Positions 7,273 to 15,910 of a stretch of DNA of 30,018 bases are shown piece by piece. How positions within the stretch are numbered: the first letter of the stretch is position 1; every line of letters starts with the position of its first letter. Source of the DNA: Zoogloeaceae bacterium (GTDB lineage: Bacteria; Pseudomonadota; Gammaproteobacteria; Burkholderiales; Rhodocyclaceae). The notes beneath the pieces were generated by a model that was not told the origin of the DNA, made no database searches, and was given only the letters and a program-made list of their open reading frames with translations. Location of the stretch: NCBI GenBank assembly GCA_031259605.1, contig JAIRLE010000179.1, positions 1 through 30,018 of the forward strand, read 5' to 3'. A program made the position numbers and the translations under genes.

Positions 7273-8235
7273 TCAAGGCATCATGGGCGGCGCGGCGCTC
7301 TGCGAGGAACGCAGCAGCGGCGTGTAGCCGGAGAGCGCGTGGATTTTCCGGGCGGCTTCCTGGGCAGCGGCGCGGCTCGGATAGGGACCCATGTGCAGAC
7401 GGTAGAGATTGTCGAGGTATTGGACATACATGGGTTCATCAGGCCAGTCGTTTTCGCGCGACAGATGATTTTTCAGGTTTTCGGCGTTTTCGGCAAGGGA
7501 GAACGCGCCCAGTTGCAGGTAGAAACCATCGGGCGGCGGCGCGACGGCGTCTTCTTGCGAGAGCGCAAGCGACAGGGCGTCGAGTTCGCGGCTGTCGCGG
7601 ACGGATTCGGCGGCGGGCGCGACGGCAACCACGGGCGGCGCGGGCAGGAATTTGCCGGGAATGACGCTTTCGACGATGACCCGGCCGCTGCCGGCGTTGA
7701 GGTAGCCGAGCTTGTGCGCCGCCGTGTAGGAAAGATCCATGATGCGGTTCGCGTGGAAAGGGCCGCGATCATTGACCCGCACCACCACGCTCCTGCCGTT
7801 CGCGGAATTGGTGACGCGGGCGTAGGAAGGAAGCGGCAGCGTGGGATGGGCGGCGGTCATGGCGAACATGTCGTAAGTCTCGCCGATGGAAGTCTTCTGT
7901 CCGTGGAATTTCTTCCCGTACCAGCTGGCGACGCCTTCCTGGCGAAAAGGCTTGATTTGCGTCTGCGGCGTGTATTTCTTGCCGAGCACGGTATAGGGCT
8001 TGTTCGCGCCGCGATGCAGCGGCTCCTGGCGCGGAACGGCGTCGGGAATGCCGTCCAGATCGGCGGGAATCTCGCTGCCGGGGCCGTCATCCTTGTAATA
8101 GCCGCCGCCTTGCGGGGCGGGAACGGTCTTTTTCGCCTTGCCGTCGGTTGGCGCTGGAATGACCGGACGGTACGGCGTGAAACAGGCGGAAAGTGAAAAG
8201 CAAAACACGCAGAGGAAAAAAAAGCGGAATTTCAT
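7273..8235 (-). CDS. rlpA: RlpA-type septal/rare lipoprotein A with SPOR domain
   Basis: A 320-residue outer-membrane lipoprotein. The signal ends in the lipobox L15-S-A-C18, followed by a proline/glycine-rich linker. The double-psi beta-barrel spans about residues 98-190 with GVASWYG, GETYDMFAMTAAH (residues 118-130) and VVRVNDRGPF (ending at 160), which carry the residues used by RlpA lytic transglycosylases on glycan strands lacking stem peptides. A C-terminal SPOR domain (about 240-315, starting FYLQLGAF) should target it to denuded septal peptidoglycan. Its ATG overlaps the rodA stop codon by 4 bp, so it is the last gene of the mre operon. The frame upstream to 9309 overlies rodA and is not coding. 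Confidence 0.95.
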   Translation of the reverse strand: MKFRFFFLCVFCFSLSACFTPYRPVIPAPTDGKAKKTVPAPQGGGYYKDDGPGSEIPADLDGIPDAVPRQEPLHRGANKPYTVLGKKYTPQTQIKPFRQEGVASWYGKKFHGQKTSIGETYDMFAMTAAHPTLPLPSYARVTNSANGRSVVVRVNDRGPFHANRIMDLSYTAAHKLGYLNAGSGRVIVESVIPGKFLPAPPVVAVAPAAESVRDSRELDALSLALSQEDAVAPPPDGFYLQLGAFSLAENAENLKNHLSRENDWPDEPMYVQYLDNLYRLHMGPYPSRAAAQEAARKIHALSGYTPLLRSSQSAAPPMMP

Positions 8236-9344
8236 TTTTTGACCAATATCGTCCGGTGGGTGCGGATGCTCATCAGGACGCCGATGCTCATGGCCAATGT
8301 CACCAGCGCCGTGCCGCCATAACTGATGAAGGGCAGCGGCACGCCGACCACGGGCAGGATGCCGGAAACCATGCCCATGTTGACAAAGGCGTAGATGAAC
8401 AACATCAGCGAAATGGCGGCGGCAAGCAGGCGGGAAAACAGGGTTGGCGCGCCAACGGCAATCATCAGTCCGCGTCCGGCCAGGGCGATGAACAGGATGA
8501 GCAGGAAACTGCCGCCCAACAGTCCCCATTCTTCGGAAAGCACGGCAAAGATGAAGTCGGTATGCTTTTCCGGGATGAATTCCAGGTGGGTCTGGGTGCC
8601 GTCCATCCAGCCCTTGCCGAGGACGCCGCCCGAACCGATGGCGATGGAAGACTGGATGATGTGATACCCCGCGCCCAGAGGGTCGGAACCGGGATCGATC
8701 AGGGTGAGCACGCGGCGGCGCTGGTAGTCGTGCAGCACGAAATTCCAGAGGAACGGCAGGGCGGCGATGACGGAAAGTGCCGCGCCCAGCATGATCTTCC
8801 ACGGCAATCCGGCAAAGAAGATGACGAGAAAGCCCGCCGCGCCGACCAGGAGCGCGGTGCCCAAATCCGGCTGTTTCAGAATCAGCAGGGTCGGCAACAG
8901 CAAAATGACCATGGCGATGGCGAAATGCCTGAATTTCAATTCCGATTCGCACTTGTGAAAGAACCAGGCCAGCATCAGGGGCATGGCGATTTTCATGATT
9001 TCCGAAGGCTGGATGTTCACCACGACCAGCGACAGCCAGCGGCGGGAACCATTCACGGTCACGCCAAAGAGGGCAACGCCAATCAGCAAGGCCAGGCCAA
9101 GAAGATAGAACGGCAAGGCAAGCCGCATGATTTTCTGCGGCGCGGCCTGCGCGACGGCCAGCATGATCGCCAGCGCGATCAGCATGTTGACGATCTGCTT
9201 GTCCAGCCGGTCGATCCCCATGGAATACATGGCGGAATAGACCGTGGCAAGCCCGGCGCACATGAGCAGCAAGACGATGACGAAGAGCGGCATGTCCAGA
9301 TGCGCGCAAATGCGGCTGGCCTGGCGTTTAAGGTAAAACAGCAT
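8232..9344 (-). CDS. rodA: Peptidoglycan glycosyltransferase RodA
   Basis: RodA is the SEDS-family transmembrane enzyme that polymerises lipid II during cell elongation together with PBP2. The 370-residue product has about ten hydrophobic segments and the SEDS signatures NGSRRWL, QPSE near residue 110, KQPDLGTA near residue 160, GYHIIQSSIAIGSGG and the C-terminal PLPFISYGGTAL. The chosen ATG at 9344 overlaps the end of mrdA by 17 bp and gives a normal length. The open frame continues to 10109 over mrdA only. It is tightly coupled to mrdA upstream and rlpA downstream. Confidence 0.96.
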   Translation of the reverse strand: MLFYLKRQASRICAHLDMPLFVIVLLLMCAGLATVYSAMYSMGIDRLDKQIVNMLIALAIMLAVAQAAPQKIMRLALPFYLLGLALLIGVALFGVTVNGSRRWLSLVVVNIQPSEIMKIAMPLMLAWFFHKCESELKFRHFAIAMVILLLPTLLILKQPDLGTALLVGAAGFLVIFFAGLPWKIMLGAALSVIAALPFLWNFVLHDYQRRRVLTLIDPGSDPLGAGYHIIQSSIAIGSGGVLGKGWMDGTQTHLEFIPEKHTDFIFAVLSEEWGLLGGSFLLILFIALAGRGLMIAVGAPTLFSRLLAAAISLMLFIYAFVNMGMVSGILPVVGVPLPFISYGGTALVTLAMSIGVLMSIRTHRTILVKK

Positions 9345-11292
9345 GATCGGACATTCCGGTAAGCGGGATGACTGGCGGCGCGGCATCGACATTGCCTTCG
9401 TCGGCGCTGGCGACGCCTTCCGGAGCGGGGCCGCCGGAATCCTTGCCCAGCAGATAATAATCCAGAACCTGACGCGCAATGGGCGCGGCGGATTGCGAGC
9501 CGAAACCGCCGTTTTCCACCAGCACCGCGACGACGATGCGTGGCGCTTCGAGCGGCGCGAAGGCCACGAACCAGGAATGATCGCGCAGACGTTCCTTGCT
9601 CTGGCCTGCATAACGCTGTCCCCTGAGGCTATACACCTGCGCCGTGCCGGTCTTGCCGCCGGAAGTATACGGAGCGTCCGCGAAAGCGCGCGCTCCGGTG
9701 CCTTCCTTGTTGACGCCCGCCATCGCGCGTTTGATGAAATCGACATGTTCCGGATCCAGGGGAAGCTGTCGCACGGGCTGCGCGCCCATCTTGCGCGCCG
9801 CGCCCGTGGCGGATTCGGTGACGGTATCGACGAGATGGGGAGAAAAGACGCGCCCATGGTTGAGCACATTGGCCAGCGCGTGCGCCATTTGCAGCGGCGT
9901 GTAGGCGTTGTAGCCCTGGCCGATGCCGACGGAAATGGTTTCTCCGGCGTACCATTTCTGGTTTTCGCGGGATTTGAAGCGGCGCGCCTTCCACTCCGGC
10001 GAAGGCAGCACGCCTTCGGCCTCGCCGGGGATGTCGATGCCGGTACGCGCGCCCAAGCCGATTTCACCCATGAAGCGGGCGATGGCCTCAATGCCGAGAT
10101 CATTGGCAAGATGGTAATAGTAGGTGTTGCAGGAAACGATGATGGATTTCAACATGTCCACACTGCCATGACCGCCTGCCTTGTCATCCATGAAGACGCG
10201 CCCGCCGAAACTGAAAAACCCAGGATCGGCGATGGTGTGGCTGGTTTTGCGCCGCCCCTGGCTCAGGGCGGCCAGCGCCATCAGCGGCTTGAACGTGGAA
10301 CCCGGCGGATAGGCGCTGGAGATGGCGCGATTCAGCATCGGCCTGTCCGGATTGGTGTTGAGTTCATCCCAGTCGTCGAAGCGAATGCCATCGACAAACA
10401 GGTTGGGGTCGAAGGCGGGATTGGAGACCAGCGCCAGTACCGCGCCATTGTTCGGGTCAAGGGCGGCCAGCGCGCCCCGGCGCTGGCCAAAGGCAGCTTC
10501 GGCTGTTTTTTGCAGGGCGGCGTCCAGGGTCAGGGCAAGGTTGTTGCCGGAAATGGGCGCGGTATGCGAAAGCACGCGCACGGCACGGCCAGCGGCATCG
10601 ACTTCGATCTGCTCGTAGCCGGTTGTGCCGTGCAGTTCAAATTCGTATTGCTTTTCCAGCCCGATTTTGCCGATGAGCGACGTGCCCTTGTAATTGATGT
10701 TCCGCTCCAGGTCTTTGGCGGCTTCCTGCTCAATCCAGGCCAGATCGTCGTCGTTGATGCGGCTGATGTAGCCGATGGCGTGCGCGGCCAGCGCGCCTTC
10801 CGGGTATTGGCGAAAAAGACGCGCCTTCACGTCTACGCCGGGGAAAAGGTAGCGGCGGGCGGTAAAGCGGGCGACTTCCTCATCCGTGAGGCGGGTGCGA
10901 ATGGGAATGGACTCGAAGGTTTTGGCTTCGTCCAGCAGGCGCTTGAAACGCCGCCGATCCTTTGCCTGGATGTCGATGAGTTCGGCCAGCGCGTCGATGG
11001 TGGCGTCCAGGTTGCGGGTCTGATCGGGCGTGATTTCAAGCGTGAAGGCGGAATAATTGCGCGCCAGGATGACGCCTTTGCGATCCGTGATGTTGCCCCG
11101 GTTGGGCGTGATGGGCGAAAGCGAAATGCGGTTGCTTTCGGCGCGGGTGGAATAATATTCGTGCAAAAAGACCTGAAGATGGACAAGACGGGCAAAAAGC
11201 GCGCCGGAGAGCACAAGGACGACGAGCGCGGCAAACAGAACGCGACGGCGAAACTGCGCCAGTTCCTGCTGGCTGTACTGAAAGTCATTCAT
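9328..11292 (-). CDS. mrdA: Penicillin-binding protein 2 (elongation transpeptidase)
   Basis: PBP2 cross-links new peptidoglycan in the elongasome. The 654-residue product has one N-terminal membrane anchor (about residues 18-35), a dimerisation/pedestal region (PNRGNITDRKG near 63-73) and a transpeptidase domain with S332-T-F-K335, S387-C-N389 and K547-T-G-T550. Its ATG overlaps the mreD stop by 4 bp, and its 3' end overlaps rodA. The acidic, proline-rich C-terminal tail after the transpeptidase domain is poorly conserved in this family. Partners encoded next door are RodA, MreC and MreD. Confidence 0.97.
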   Translation of the reverse strand: MNDFQYSQQELAQFRRRVLFAALVVLVLSGALFARLVHLQVFLHEYYSTRAESNRISLSPITPNRGNITDRKGVILARNYSAFTLEITPDQTRNLDATIDALAELIDIQAKDRRRFKRLLDEAKTFESIPIRTRLTDEEVARFTARRYLFPGVDVKARLFRQYPEGALAAHAIGYISRINDDDLAWIEQEAAKDLERNINYKGTSLIGKIGLEKQYEFELHGTTGYEQIEVDAAGRAVRVLSHTAPISGNNLALTLDAALQKTAEAAFGQRRGALAALDPNNGAVLALVSNPAFDPNLFVDGIRFDDWDELNTNPDRPMLNRAISSAYPPGSTFKPLMALAALSQGRRKTSHTIADPGFFSFGGRVFMDDKAGGHGSVDMLKSIIVSCNTYYYHLANDLGIEAIARFMGEIGLGARTGIDIPGEAEGVLPSPEWKARRFKSRENQKWYAGETISVGIGQGYNAYTPLQMAHALANVLNHGRVFSPHLVDTVTESATGAARKMGAQPVRQLPLDPEHVDFIKRAMAGVNKEGTGARAFADAPYTSGGKTGTAQVYSLRGQRYAGQSKERLRDHSWFVAFAPLEAPRIVVAVLVENGGFGSQSAAPIARQVLDYYLLGKDSGGPAPEGVASADEGNVDAAPPVIPLTGMSDHAVLP

Positions 11293-11810
11293 ATGGGGCG
11301 GGTGGTGTCGTGTTCGTCAGGCTGGTACTGCGGCACAACCAGGAGAAAGGCGACCGGCAGCCAAAGCAACGCCGCCACAATCGGCGAAATGAATTCGCGC
11401 CAGCCGGGAAAATCACTGCCCGCCACGAGACGGATGAGTATCTGGATGCCCGTTACGCCCAGAAACAGCGGCAAAACGTGCAGCGATTGCTGCCGCAAGG
11501 GAAACTGGAGAATGCGCCGGGAAAGACTGGCGGCGGCGTAATGGAGCAACACGTAAGCCAGCGCGTGCTGCCCCAGCGCCGCGCCATTGGCGACATCCAT
11601 GAAAAGCCCCAGCAAGAAGGCGTACCCCATGCCGAACATGCGCCACTCGCGCATGCTCCAAAAGCAGAGCGTCAGCATCACCCAATCGGGCATGAATACC
11701 CATTGCCGGGTCGGCAGAAGATTCAGCAGCAGGGCGGCCATGAGGCTCAGGACGATGAACCAGGGACGGGCGGGGCGCAGGATGCGGACGGTATGCGGTG
11801 AGGCGCTCAT
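11289..11810 (-). CDS. mreD: Rod shape-determining protein MreD
   Basis: A 173-residue integral membrane protein with five to six hydrophobic helices. It carries the MreD pattern PDWVMLTLCFW near residue 41 and GYAFLLGLFMDVANGAALGQHAL (about residues 62-84), whose GLxxDV-G core is diagnostic. MreD works with MreC to activate RodA-PBP2. It starts 10 bp after mreC and overlaps mrdA by 4 bp. Confidence 0.94.
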   Translation of the reverse strand: MSASPHTVRILRPARPWFIVLSLMAALLLNLLPTRQWVFMPDWVMLTLCFWSMREWRMFGMGYAFLLGLFMDVANGAALGQHALAYVLLHYAAASLSRRILQFPLRQQSLHVLPLFLGVTGIQILIRLVAGSDFPGWREFISPIVAALLWLPVAFLLVVPQYQPDEHDTTRPI

Positions 11811-11820
11811 GACGGAATCT

Positions 11821-12735
11821 TCAGGGGTTGGCGGCGCGTCCGGCGCGAGACCGGCGGCGGGTGCCTTGAGGCTTGGGTTCGGGCGGACGCGCCTGCGTCT
11901 CCGGACGGTAATCCAGCGCCATGATCATGCCGTGGCTTTCCACGGCGGCGCTGGGAACGGCAATGATGCGCGCAAAGGTATAGGCGCTGTCGCGTTCGAC
12001 ATGCGTCACTTTTGCCACCGGAAAACCGGGAGGATAGATGCCGTCCAGTCCGGAAGTGACGAGCGCGTCGCCGATCGCGACATCGGCATTGATCGGCATG
12101 TGGCGCAGTTCCATCTGGCCGTCGCCCAGGCCAAAGATGATCGAGCGTTGTCCGGTGCGCAGAATCTGCACCGGCACGGCCTGCTCCTTATCCGTGAGCA
12201 GGGTGACTTCGGCGGAAAAGGGAAAGACTTGCGTGATCTGGCCGACGATACCCGCGTTGTCGATGACAGGCTGCCCCTGCCGCAATCCATGTTGCATACC
12301 CTTGTCCAGATAAACGCGGCGGGAAAAAGGATCGCGCGCGGCATGAAGGATGTTTGCCGCCTGTCCGCTCACCCGATCGCGTTCGCGCAGTTCCAGAAGG
12401 CGGCGCAGGTGGGCGTTTTCGGCTTCCAGTTGCCCAATCCGCGCCAAATCCGGAGCCGCCAGCAGGCGGGCGGTCTGATGCGCGCGGTTTTCTTCCCGCA
12501 TGGATTCCAGCGCGCGAAAATAATCCATGCCCGCGGAAGTCAGGCGCAACGGCGATTGCGCCAGACGTTGCAGGGGATCCGTGACGATGGAAATGCCCTG
12601 ACGCAGCAAACCCAGCGCGTGAAAGCGCATGTCCAGCACGAACAAGGCCACCGCAAAAGCGGCATAGAAGATCATGACCGCCAGCGGCGTCGGCCCATGC
12701 CGGAAAAACGGCGGCGCCCGATCAAGCGCGGACAC
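11821..12735 (-). CDS. mreC: Rod shape-determining protein MreC
   Basis: A 304-residue single-pass inner-membrane protein. The N-terminus PPFFRHGPTPLAVMIF leads into one transmembrane helix (about 18-36). A coiled coil (about residues 78-120, with LEAENAHLRRLLELRERD) follows, and then the periplasmic double beta-barrel domain with RRVYLDKGMQHGLRQGQPVI and GLDGIYPPGFPVAKV. A basic, proline-rich tail (PKPQGTRRRSRAGR) ends it. The start is GTG at 12735, chosen because it retains the conserved FFRHGP-type N-terminus; the first ATG would remove it. Unusually, 239 bp holding dispersed repeats separate it from mreB. Confidence 0.94.
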   Translation of the reverse strand: MSALDRAPPFFRHGPTPLAVMIFYAAFAVALFVLDMRFHALGLLRQGISIVTDPLQRLAQSPLRLTSAGMDYFRALESMREENRAHQTARLLAAPDLARIGQLEAENAHLRRLLELRERDRVSGQAANILHAARDPFSRRVYLDKGMQHGLRQGQPVIDNAGIVGQITQVFPFSAEVTLLTDKEQAVPVQILRTGQRSIIFGLGDGQMELRHMPINADVAIGDALVTSGLDGIYPPGFPVAKVTHVERDSAYTFARIIAVPSAAVESHGMIMALDYRPETQARPPEPKPQGTRRRSRAGRAANP

Positions 12736-12773
12736 GGGGCAACATCCCGGCAGCAGAATAGCCGCAACCGATC

Positions 12774-12804
12774 TTCATCGCAAAACCAACTCCGGTTTGA
12801 AACC
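12774..12804 (+). repeat. 31-bp dispersed repeat, copy C1
   Basis: This 31-bp sequence recurs at 20177-20207 with 28 identical positions. Its core GGTTTGAAACC is a palindrome about a central G. Here it lies between mreC and mreB, 30 bp from the 93-bp repeat at 12835, so the two may be parts of one composite element of about 154 bp. Confidence 0.7.
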
Positions 12805-12834
12805 CGCCCGCAAGAAAGGCGCGAAGGCTGGAAC

Positions 12835-12927
12835 CCGGCCGCGGCCGGGGTATCGACCGTAGCCATTCTCGAGGGGAAAGAAATCCATTCCCAATGACAT
12901 CAGGCCGGCAGCCCTTCAGGGCTGCCG
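12835..12927 (-). repeat. 93-bp dispersed repeat, copy A1
   Basis: Read on the minus strand, this segment matches 25587-25679 (plus strand) over its full 93 bp without gaps, with roughly 15 mismatches. The last 41 bp (ending in the 14-bp palindrome at 12835-12848) differ at one position. The other end is a perfect 9-bp hairpin with TTCA loop (CGGCAGCCC / GGGCTGCCG, 12906-12927). The element occupies the gap between mreB and mreC. It encodes no credible protein. Confidence 0.85.
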
Positions 12928-12974
12928 CTAATTTCTTGCTGTTCAATGGAGGCTCAGACGGGCAGTGCCGCGGT

Positions 12975-14018
12975 TTATTCGGGGGTGAAAATGGAATCGA
13001 GCTTGTCGATTTTTTCCAGCGCCAAGCCACAACCACGCGCCACACAGGTCAGCGGATTGTCGGCCACGATGACCGGCAGCCCGGTTTCTTCCATCAACAG
13101 GCGGTCCAGATCGCGCAGGAGCGCGCCGCCGCCCGTCAGCACCATGCCGCGCTCGGCAATATCCGCGCCCAGTTCCGGCGGCGTTTTTTCCAGCGCCAGC
13201 TTGATGGCGGTGACGATCTGGGAAAGCGCCTCCACCAGCGCCTCCATGGTCTCGTTGGAAGAAATGGTGAATTTCCTGGGAATCCCCTCGGCCTTGTTGA
13301 TGCCGGAAACTTCCATTTCCCGCACTTCCTTGCTGGGAAAGGCGGAGCCGATGGTCTTCTTGATGTTTTCCGCGGTATTTTCGCCAATCAACATGCCGTA
13401 ATTGCGGCTGATGTAATTGATGATGGCTTCGTCGAGCTTGTCGCCGCCGACGCGCACCGAACCGGAATACACCATGCCGCCCAGCGAAATGATGCCCACC
13501 TCGGTAGTGCCGCCGCCGATGTCGACCACCATCGAGCCGGTCGGCTCGGCCACTGGCAAATCCGCGCCGATGGCGGCGGCCATGGGTTCCTCGATCAGGA
13601 ACACCTTGCTTGCGCCCGCGTTTACGGCGGAATCGTGGATAGCCCTGCGCTCCACCTGGGTGGAGCCGGAAGGCACACAAATGATGATGCGCGGCGAAGG
13701 CGCGATGATGCTGGGTCTGTGCACCTTCTTGATGAACTGCTTCAACATCTGCTCGGTAACGGTGAAATCGGCGATCACGCCGTCTTTCATCGGACGGATG
13801 ACGGTAATGGCGCCGGGCGCCTTGCCCAGCATTTCCTTGGCCTCCCGCCCGACCGCCTGAATGGTTTTCTTGAGGTTGGGGCCGCCATCCATCCGCAAGG
13901 CGACCACGGAAGGCTCATCGAGCACGATGCCCTGGCCGCGAACGTAAATCAGCGTGTTGGCGGTACCCAGATCAATGGCCAGGTCTTTGGAAAAATAACT
14001 GCGAAAAAGGCCGAACAT
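12975..14018 (-). CDS. mreB: Rod shape-determining protein MreB (bacterial actin)
   Basis: MreB filaments direct the elongation machinery along the inner membrane. The 347-residue product has the exact usual length, the amphipathic N-terminus MFGLFRSYF, the nucleotide-binding blocks DLGTANTLIY (about residue 16), DIGGGTTEVGIISLGG (about 167-182) and LTGGGALLRDL near residue 290, and the C-terminal ALEKIDKLDSIF. The ATG at 14018 has AGGA (14028-14031) nine bases upstream; an extension to 14102 would pass through the leader hairpin and is not supported. First gene of the mreBCD-mrdA-rodA-rlpA run, divergent from gatC. Confidence 0.98.
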   Translation of the reverse strand: MFGLFRSYFSKDLAIDLGTANTLIYVRGQGIVLDEPSVVALRMDGGPNLKKTIQAVGREAKEMLGKAPGAITVIRPMKDGVIADFTVTEQMLKQFIKKVHRPSIIAPSPRIIICVPSGSTQVERRAIHDSAVNAGASKVFLIEEPMAAAIGADLPVAEPTGSMVVDIGGGTTEVGIISLGGMVYSGSVRVGGDKLDEAIINYISRNYGMLIGENTAENIKKTIGSAFPSKEVREMEVSGINKAEGIPRKFTISSNETMEALVEALSQIVTAIKLALEKTPPELGADIAERGMVLTGGGALLRDLDRLLMEETGLPVIVADNPLTCVARGCGLALEKIDKLDSIFTPE

Positions 14019-14037
14019 ATGTTTCAATCCTGCGCGG

Positions 14038-14057
14038 AAAAAGCACCCGATGGGTGC
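14038..14057 (-). promoter_or_regulatory. Terminator-like hairpin in the mreB leader (possible attenuator)
   Basis: On the minus strand a 6-bp perfect stem GCACCC/GGGTGC with an ATC triloop (14057-14043) is followed directly by five Ts (14042-14038), then by the mreB ribosome-binding site AGGA at 14031-14028. Its shape is that of an intrinsic terminator placed inside the 5' leader. No competing antiterminator fold was identified by eye, and the stem is short, so its role is uncertain. Confidence 0.45.
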
Positions 14058-14083
14058 GGAAAATAAGGCTTTCCATGATACCT

Positions 14084-14089
14084 TATAAT
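14084..14089 (+). promoter_or_regulatory. Probable -10 box for gatC
   Basis: A perfect TATAAT lies 64 bases before the gatC start in the divergent mreB-gatC gap. No matching -35 box is seen 16-18 bp upstream. Confidence 0.45.
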
Positions 14090-14153
14090 GTTTTCGGCGC
14101 ACAGTTTATGTGCCGTCTTTTTGAAATCTGCCGATTTTGAGAACGGAATCCCC

Positions 14154-14453
14154 ATGTCCCTCACCCTTTCCGAAGTCCAGCGCATCGCTCACCTTGCCCG
14201 TCTCGAGATCGACGAGGCCGGCGCCGAGACCGCCCGCCGCCAGTTGAACGACATTTTCAGGCTGATCGAGACCATGCAGGCCGTGAATACCCAGGGCGTC
14301 GAACCCATGGCGCACGCGCAGGACGTTCATCAGCGCCTGCGCGAAGACCAGGTGACGCACACGGACGCCGATGGCGCGCTGCGCGATCGCTGCCTGGTCA
14401 ATGCCCCCGAAGCCGAAGCCGGGCTTTATCTCGTTCCCAAAGTCATCGAATGA
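14154..14453 (+). CDS. gatC: Asp-tRNA(Asn)/Glu-tRNA(Gln) amidotransferase subunit C
   Basis: GatC is the small subunit that wraps around and stabilises GatA in the GatCAB complex, which converts mischarged Glu-tRNA(Gln) or Asp-tRNA(Asn) to the amides. The 99-residue product shows LSEVQRIAHLARLEI at the N-terminus, LNDIFRLIETMQAVNTQGVEPMAH in the middle and LREDQVTH, with the C-terminal YLVPKVIE. The ATG at 14154 gives the standard N-terminus; upstream in-frame residues from 14088 start at the promoter. The stop overlaps the gatA start (ATGA). Confidence 0.96.
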   Translation: MSLTLSEVQRIAHLARLEIDEAGAETARRQLNDIFRLIETMQAVNTQGVEPMAHAQDVHQRLREDQVTHTDADGALRDRCLVNAPEAEAGLYLVPKVIE

Positions 14454-15910
14454 TTTACAAAAGCCTGACCGAACTGGGCACGGCGCTCGCCGCCCGGAAA
14501 ATTTCCAGCGTCGAACTCTCCCGCCTTTTCCTCGAGCGTATCCGGCGGTTGAATCCGCTCCTCAACGCCTTCATCACGGTAGACGAGGAAAAGACGCTTG
14601 CCGCCGCAAAAATCGCCGATGAACGCCTCGCCGCCGGAGACGCGCATCCGCTGACCGGCATTCCGCTGGCGCAAAAGGACATCTTTTGCGCCCAGGGCTG
14701 GAAGACCACCTGCGGCTCGAAAATGCTGGAAAACTTCACCGCCCCCTATGACGCCACGGTAGTAGAGAGGCTCGAGCGGGAGGCGGGCATGGTCTCCCTT
14801 GGCAAGGCGAACATGGATGAATTCGCCATGGGGTCGTCGAACGAAACCTCATGCTTCGGCCCGGTGAGCAACCCCTGGGATACGACTCGCGTGCCGGGCG
14901 GCTCTTCCGGCGGATCGGCGGCGGCGGTGGCGGCGTACCTTGCGCCGGCAGCCACCGGCACCGACACCGGCGGTTCCATCCGCCAGCCCGCCGCGCTCTG
15001 CGGCCTGACCGGCATCAAGCCTACCTATGGCCTCGTTTCCCGCTACGGCATGATCGCCTTTGCCTCCTCGCTCGACCAGGGCGGCGTGATCGCGCATCGC
15101 GCCGAGGATTGCGCCCTTGTGCTCTCGGCGATGACCGGGTTCGACGCGAAGGATTCCACGAGCCTTGATCGTCCCGCCGAGGACCATGCCCGGAATCTGG
15201 AAGCGCCACTGAAAGGATTGCGCATCGGTCTGCCGAAGGAATTCTTCGGCGAGGGCGCCAATGCGGAAGTGATGGCTGCCGTCGAGGCGGCCATTGGACA
15301 GTATCGGAAACTGGGCGCGGAAACCGTCGAGGTAACGCTGCCCAATTCGCGTCTTGCCGTACCCGCCTATTACGTGATCGCTCCGGCGGAAGCGAGTTCC
15401 AATCTTTCCCGTTTCGATGGCGTGCGCTACGGCTATCGCGCCCCGGAATATGCCGATCTCACGGACATGTACAAAAAGAGCCGCTCGCAAGGTTTCGGCG
15501 CGGAAGTCAAACGCCGCATCCTGATTGGAACTTACGTGCTCTCGCATGGTTATTACGACGCCTACTACCTGCAAGCGCAGCGCATCCGCCGCCTGATCGC
15601 GGGCGACTTTGCCGAGGCGTTCAAGGTCTGTGACGTGCTTCTGGGGCCAACCAGCCCGACCACGGCCTTCAAACAGGGCGAAAAGTCCGCCGACCCGGTT
15701 GAGATGTATCTATCGGACATCTACACCATCGCGGTGAATCTGGCGGGGCTGCCGGGACTTTCGCTCCCTTGCGGGTTCGATGCCCAGGGTTTGCCGATCG
15801 GTCTGCAACTGATCGGCAATTATTTCGAGGAAGCCAGGATTCTGAACGCGGCGCATGGGTTTCAACAGGCGACGGACTGGCATGTGCGGCAACCGGCAAT
15901 GGCCGCGTGA
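14450..15910 (+). CDS. gatA: Asp-tRNA(Asn)/Glu-tRNA(Gln) amidotransferase subunit A
   Basis: GatA hydrolyses glutamine to supply ammonia to GatB. The 486-residue amidase-signature protein contains the catalytic Lys-Ser-Ser set: K76 (LAQKDIF), the serine near 152 in the GGSSGGSAAAV block and S176 in TGTDTGGSIRQP. The glutamine-site region (GPTSPTTAF, SDIYTIAVNLAGLPGLSLPCG) is also complete, so the enzyme should be active. It overlaps gatC by 4 bp. What is odd is what follows: gatB, normally next in this class, is not present, and the 283 bp after gatA contain no sign of it. Confidence 0.97.
   Translation: MIYKSLTELGTALAARKISSVELSRLFLERIRRLNPLLNAFITVDEEKTLAAAKIADERLAAGDAHPLTGIPLAQKDIFCAQGWKTTCGSKMLENFTAPYDATVVERLEREAGMVSLGKANMDEFAMGSSNETSCFGPVSNPWDTTRVPGGSSGGSAAAVAAYLAPAATGTDTGGSIRQPAALCGLTGIKPTYGLVSRYGMIAFASSLDQGGVIAHRAEDCALVLSAMTGFDAKDSTSLDRPAEDHARNLEAPLKGLRIGLPKEFFGEGANAEVMAAVEAAIGQYRKLGAETVEVTLPNSRLAVPAYYVIAPAEASSNLSRFDGVRYGYRAPEYADLTDMYKKSRSQGFGAEVKRRILIGTYVLSHGYYDAYYLQAQRIRRLIAGDFAEAFKVCDVLLGPTSPTTAFKQGEKSADPVEMYLSDIYTIAVNLAGLPGLSLPCGFDAQGLPIGLQLIGNYFEEARILNAAHGFQQATDWHVRQPAMAA

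Noticed and set aside
9343..11541. Plus-strand open frame of about 730 codons opposite mrdA and mreD
   Set aside because: It lies antisense to two strongly supported genes, has the skewed composition of a GC-rich shadow frame (many Gly, Arg, His, Gln) and matches no family.
14095..14122. Hairpin plus T-run after the gatC -10 box, considered as a gatC attenuator
   Set aside because: The 7-bp stem has a 2-nt bulge, and the predicted transcription start falls inside its first arm, so it is unlikely to terminate gatC transcription.
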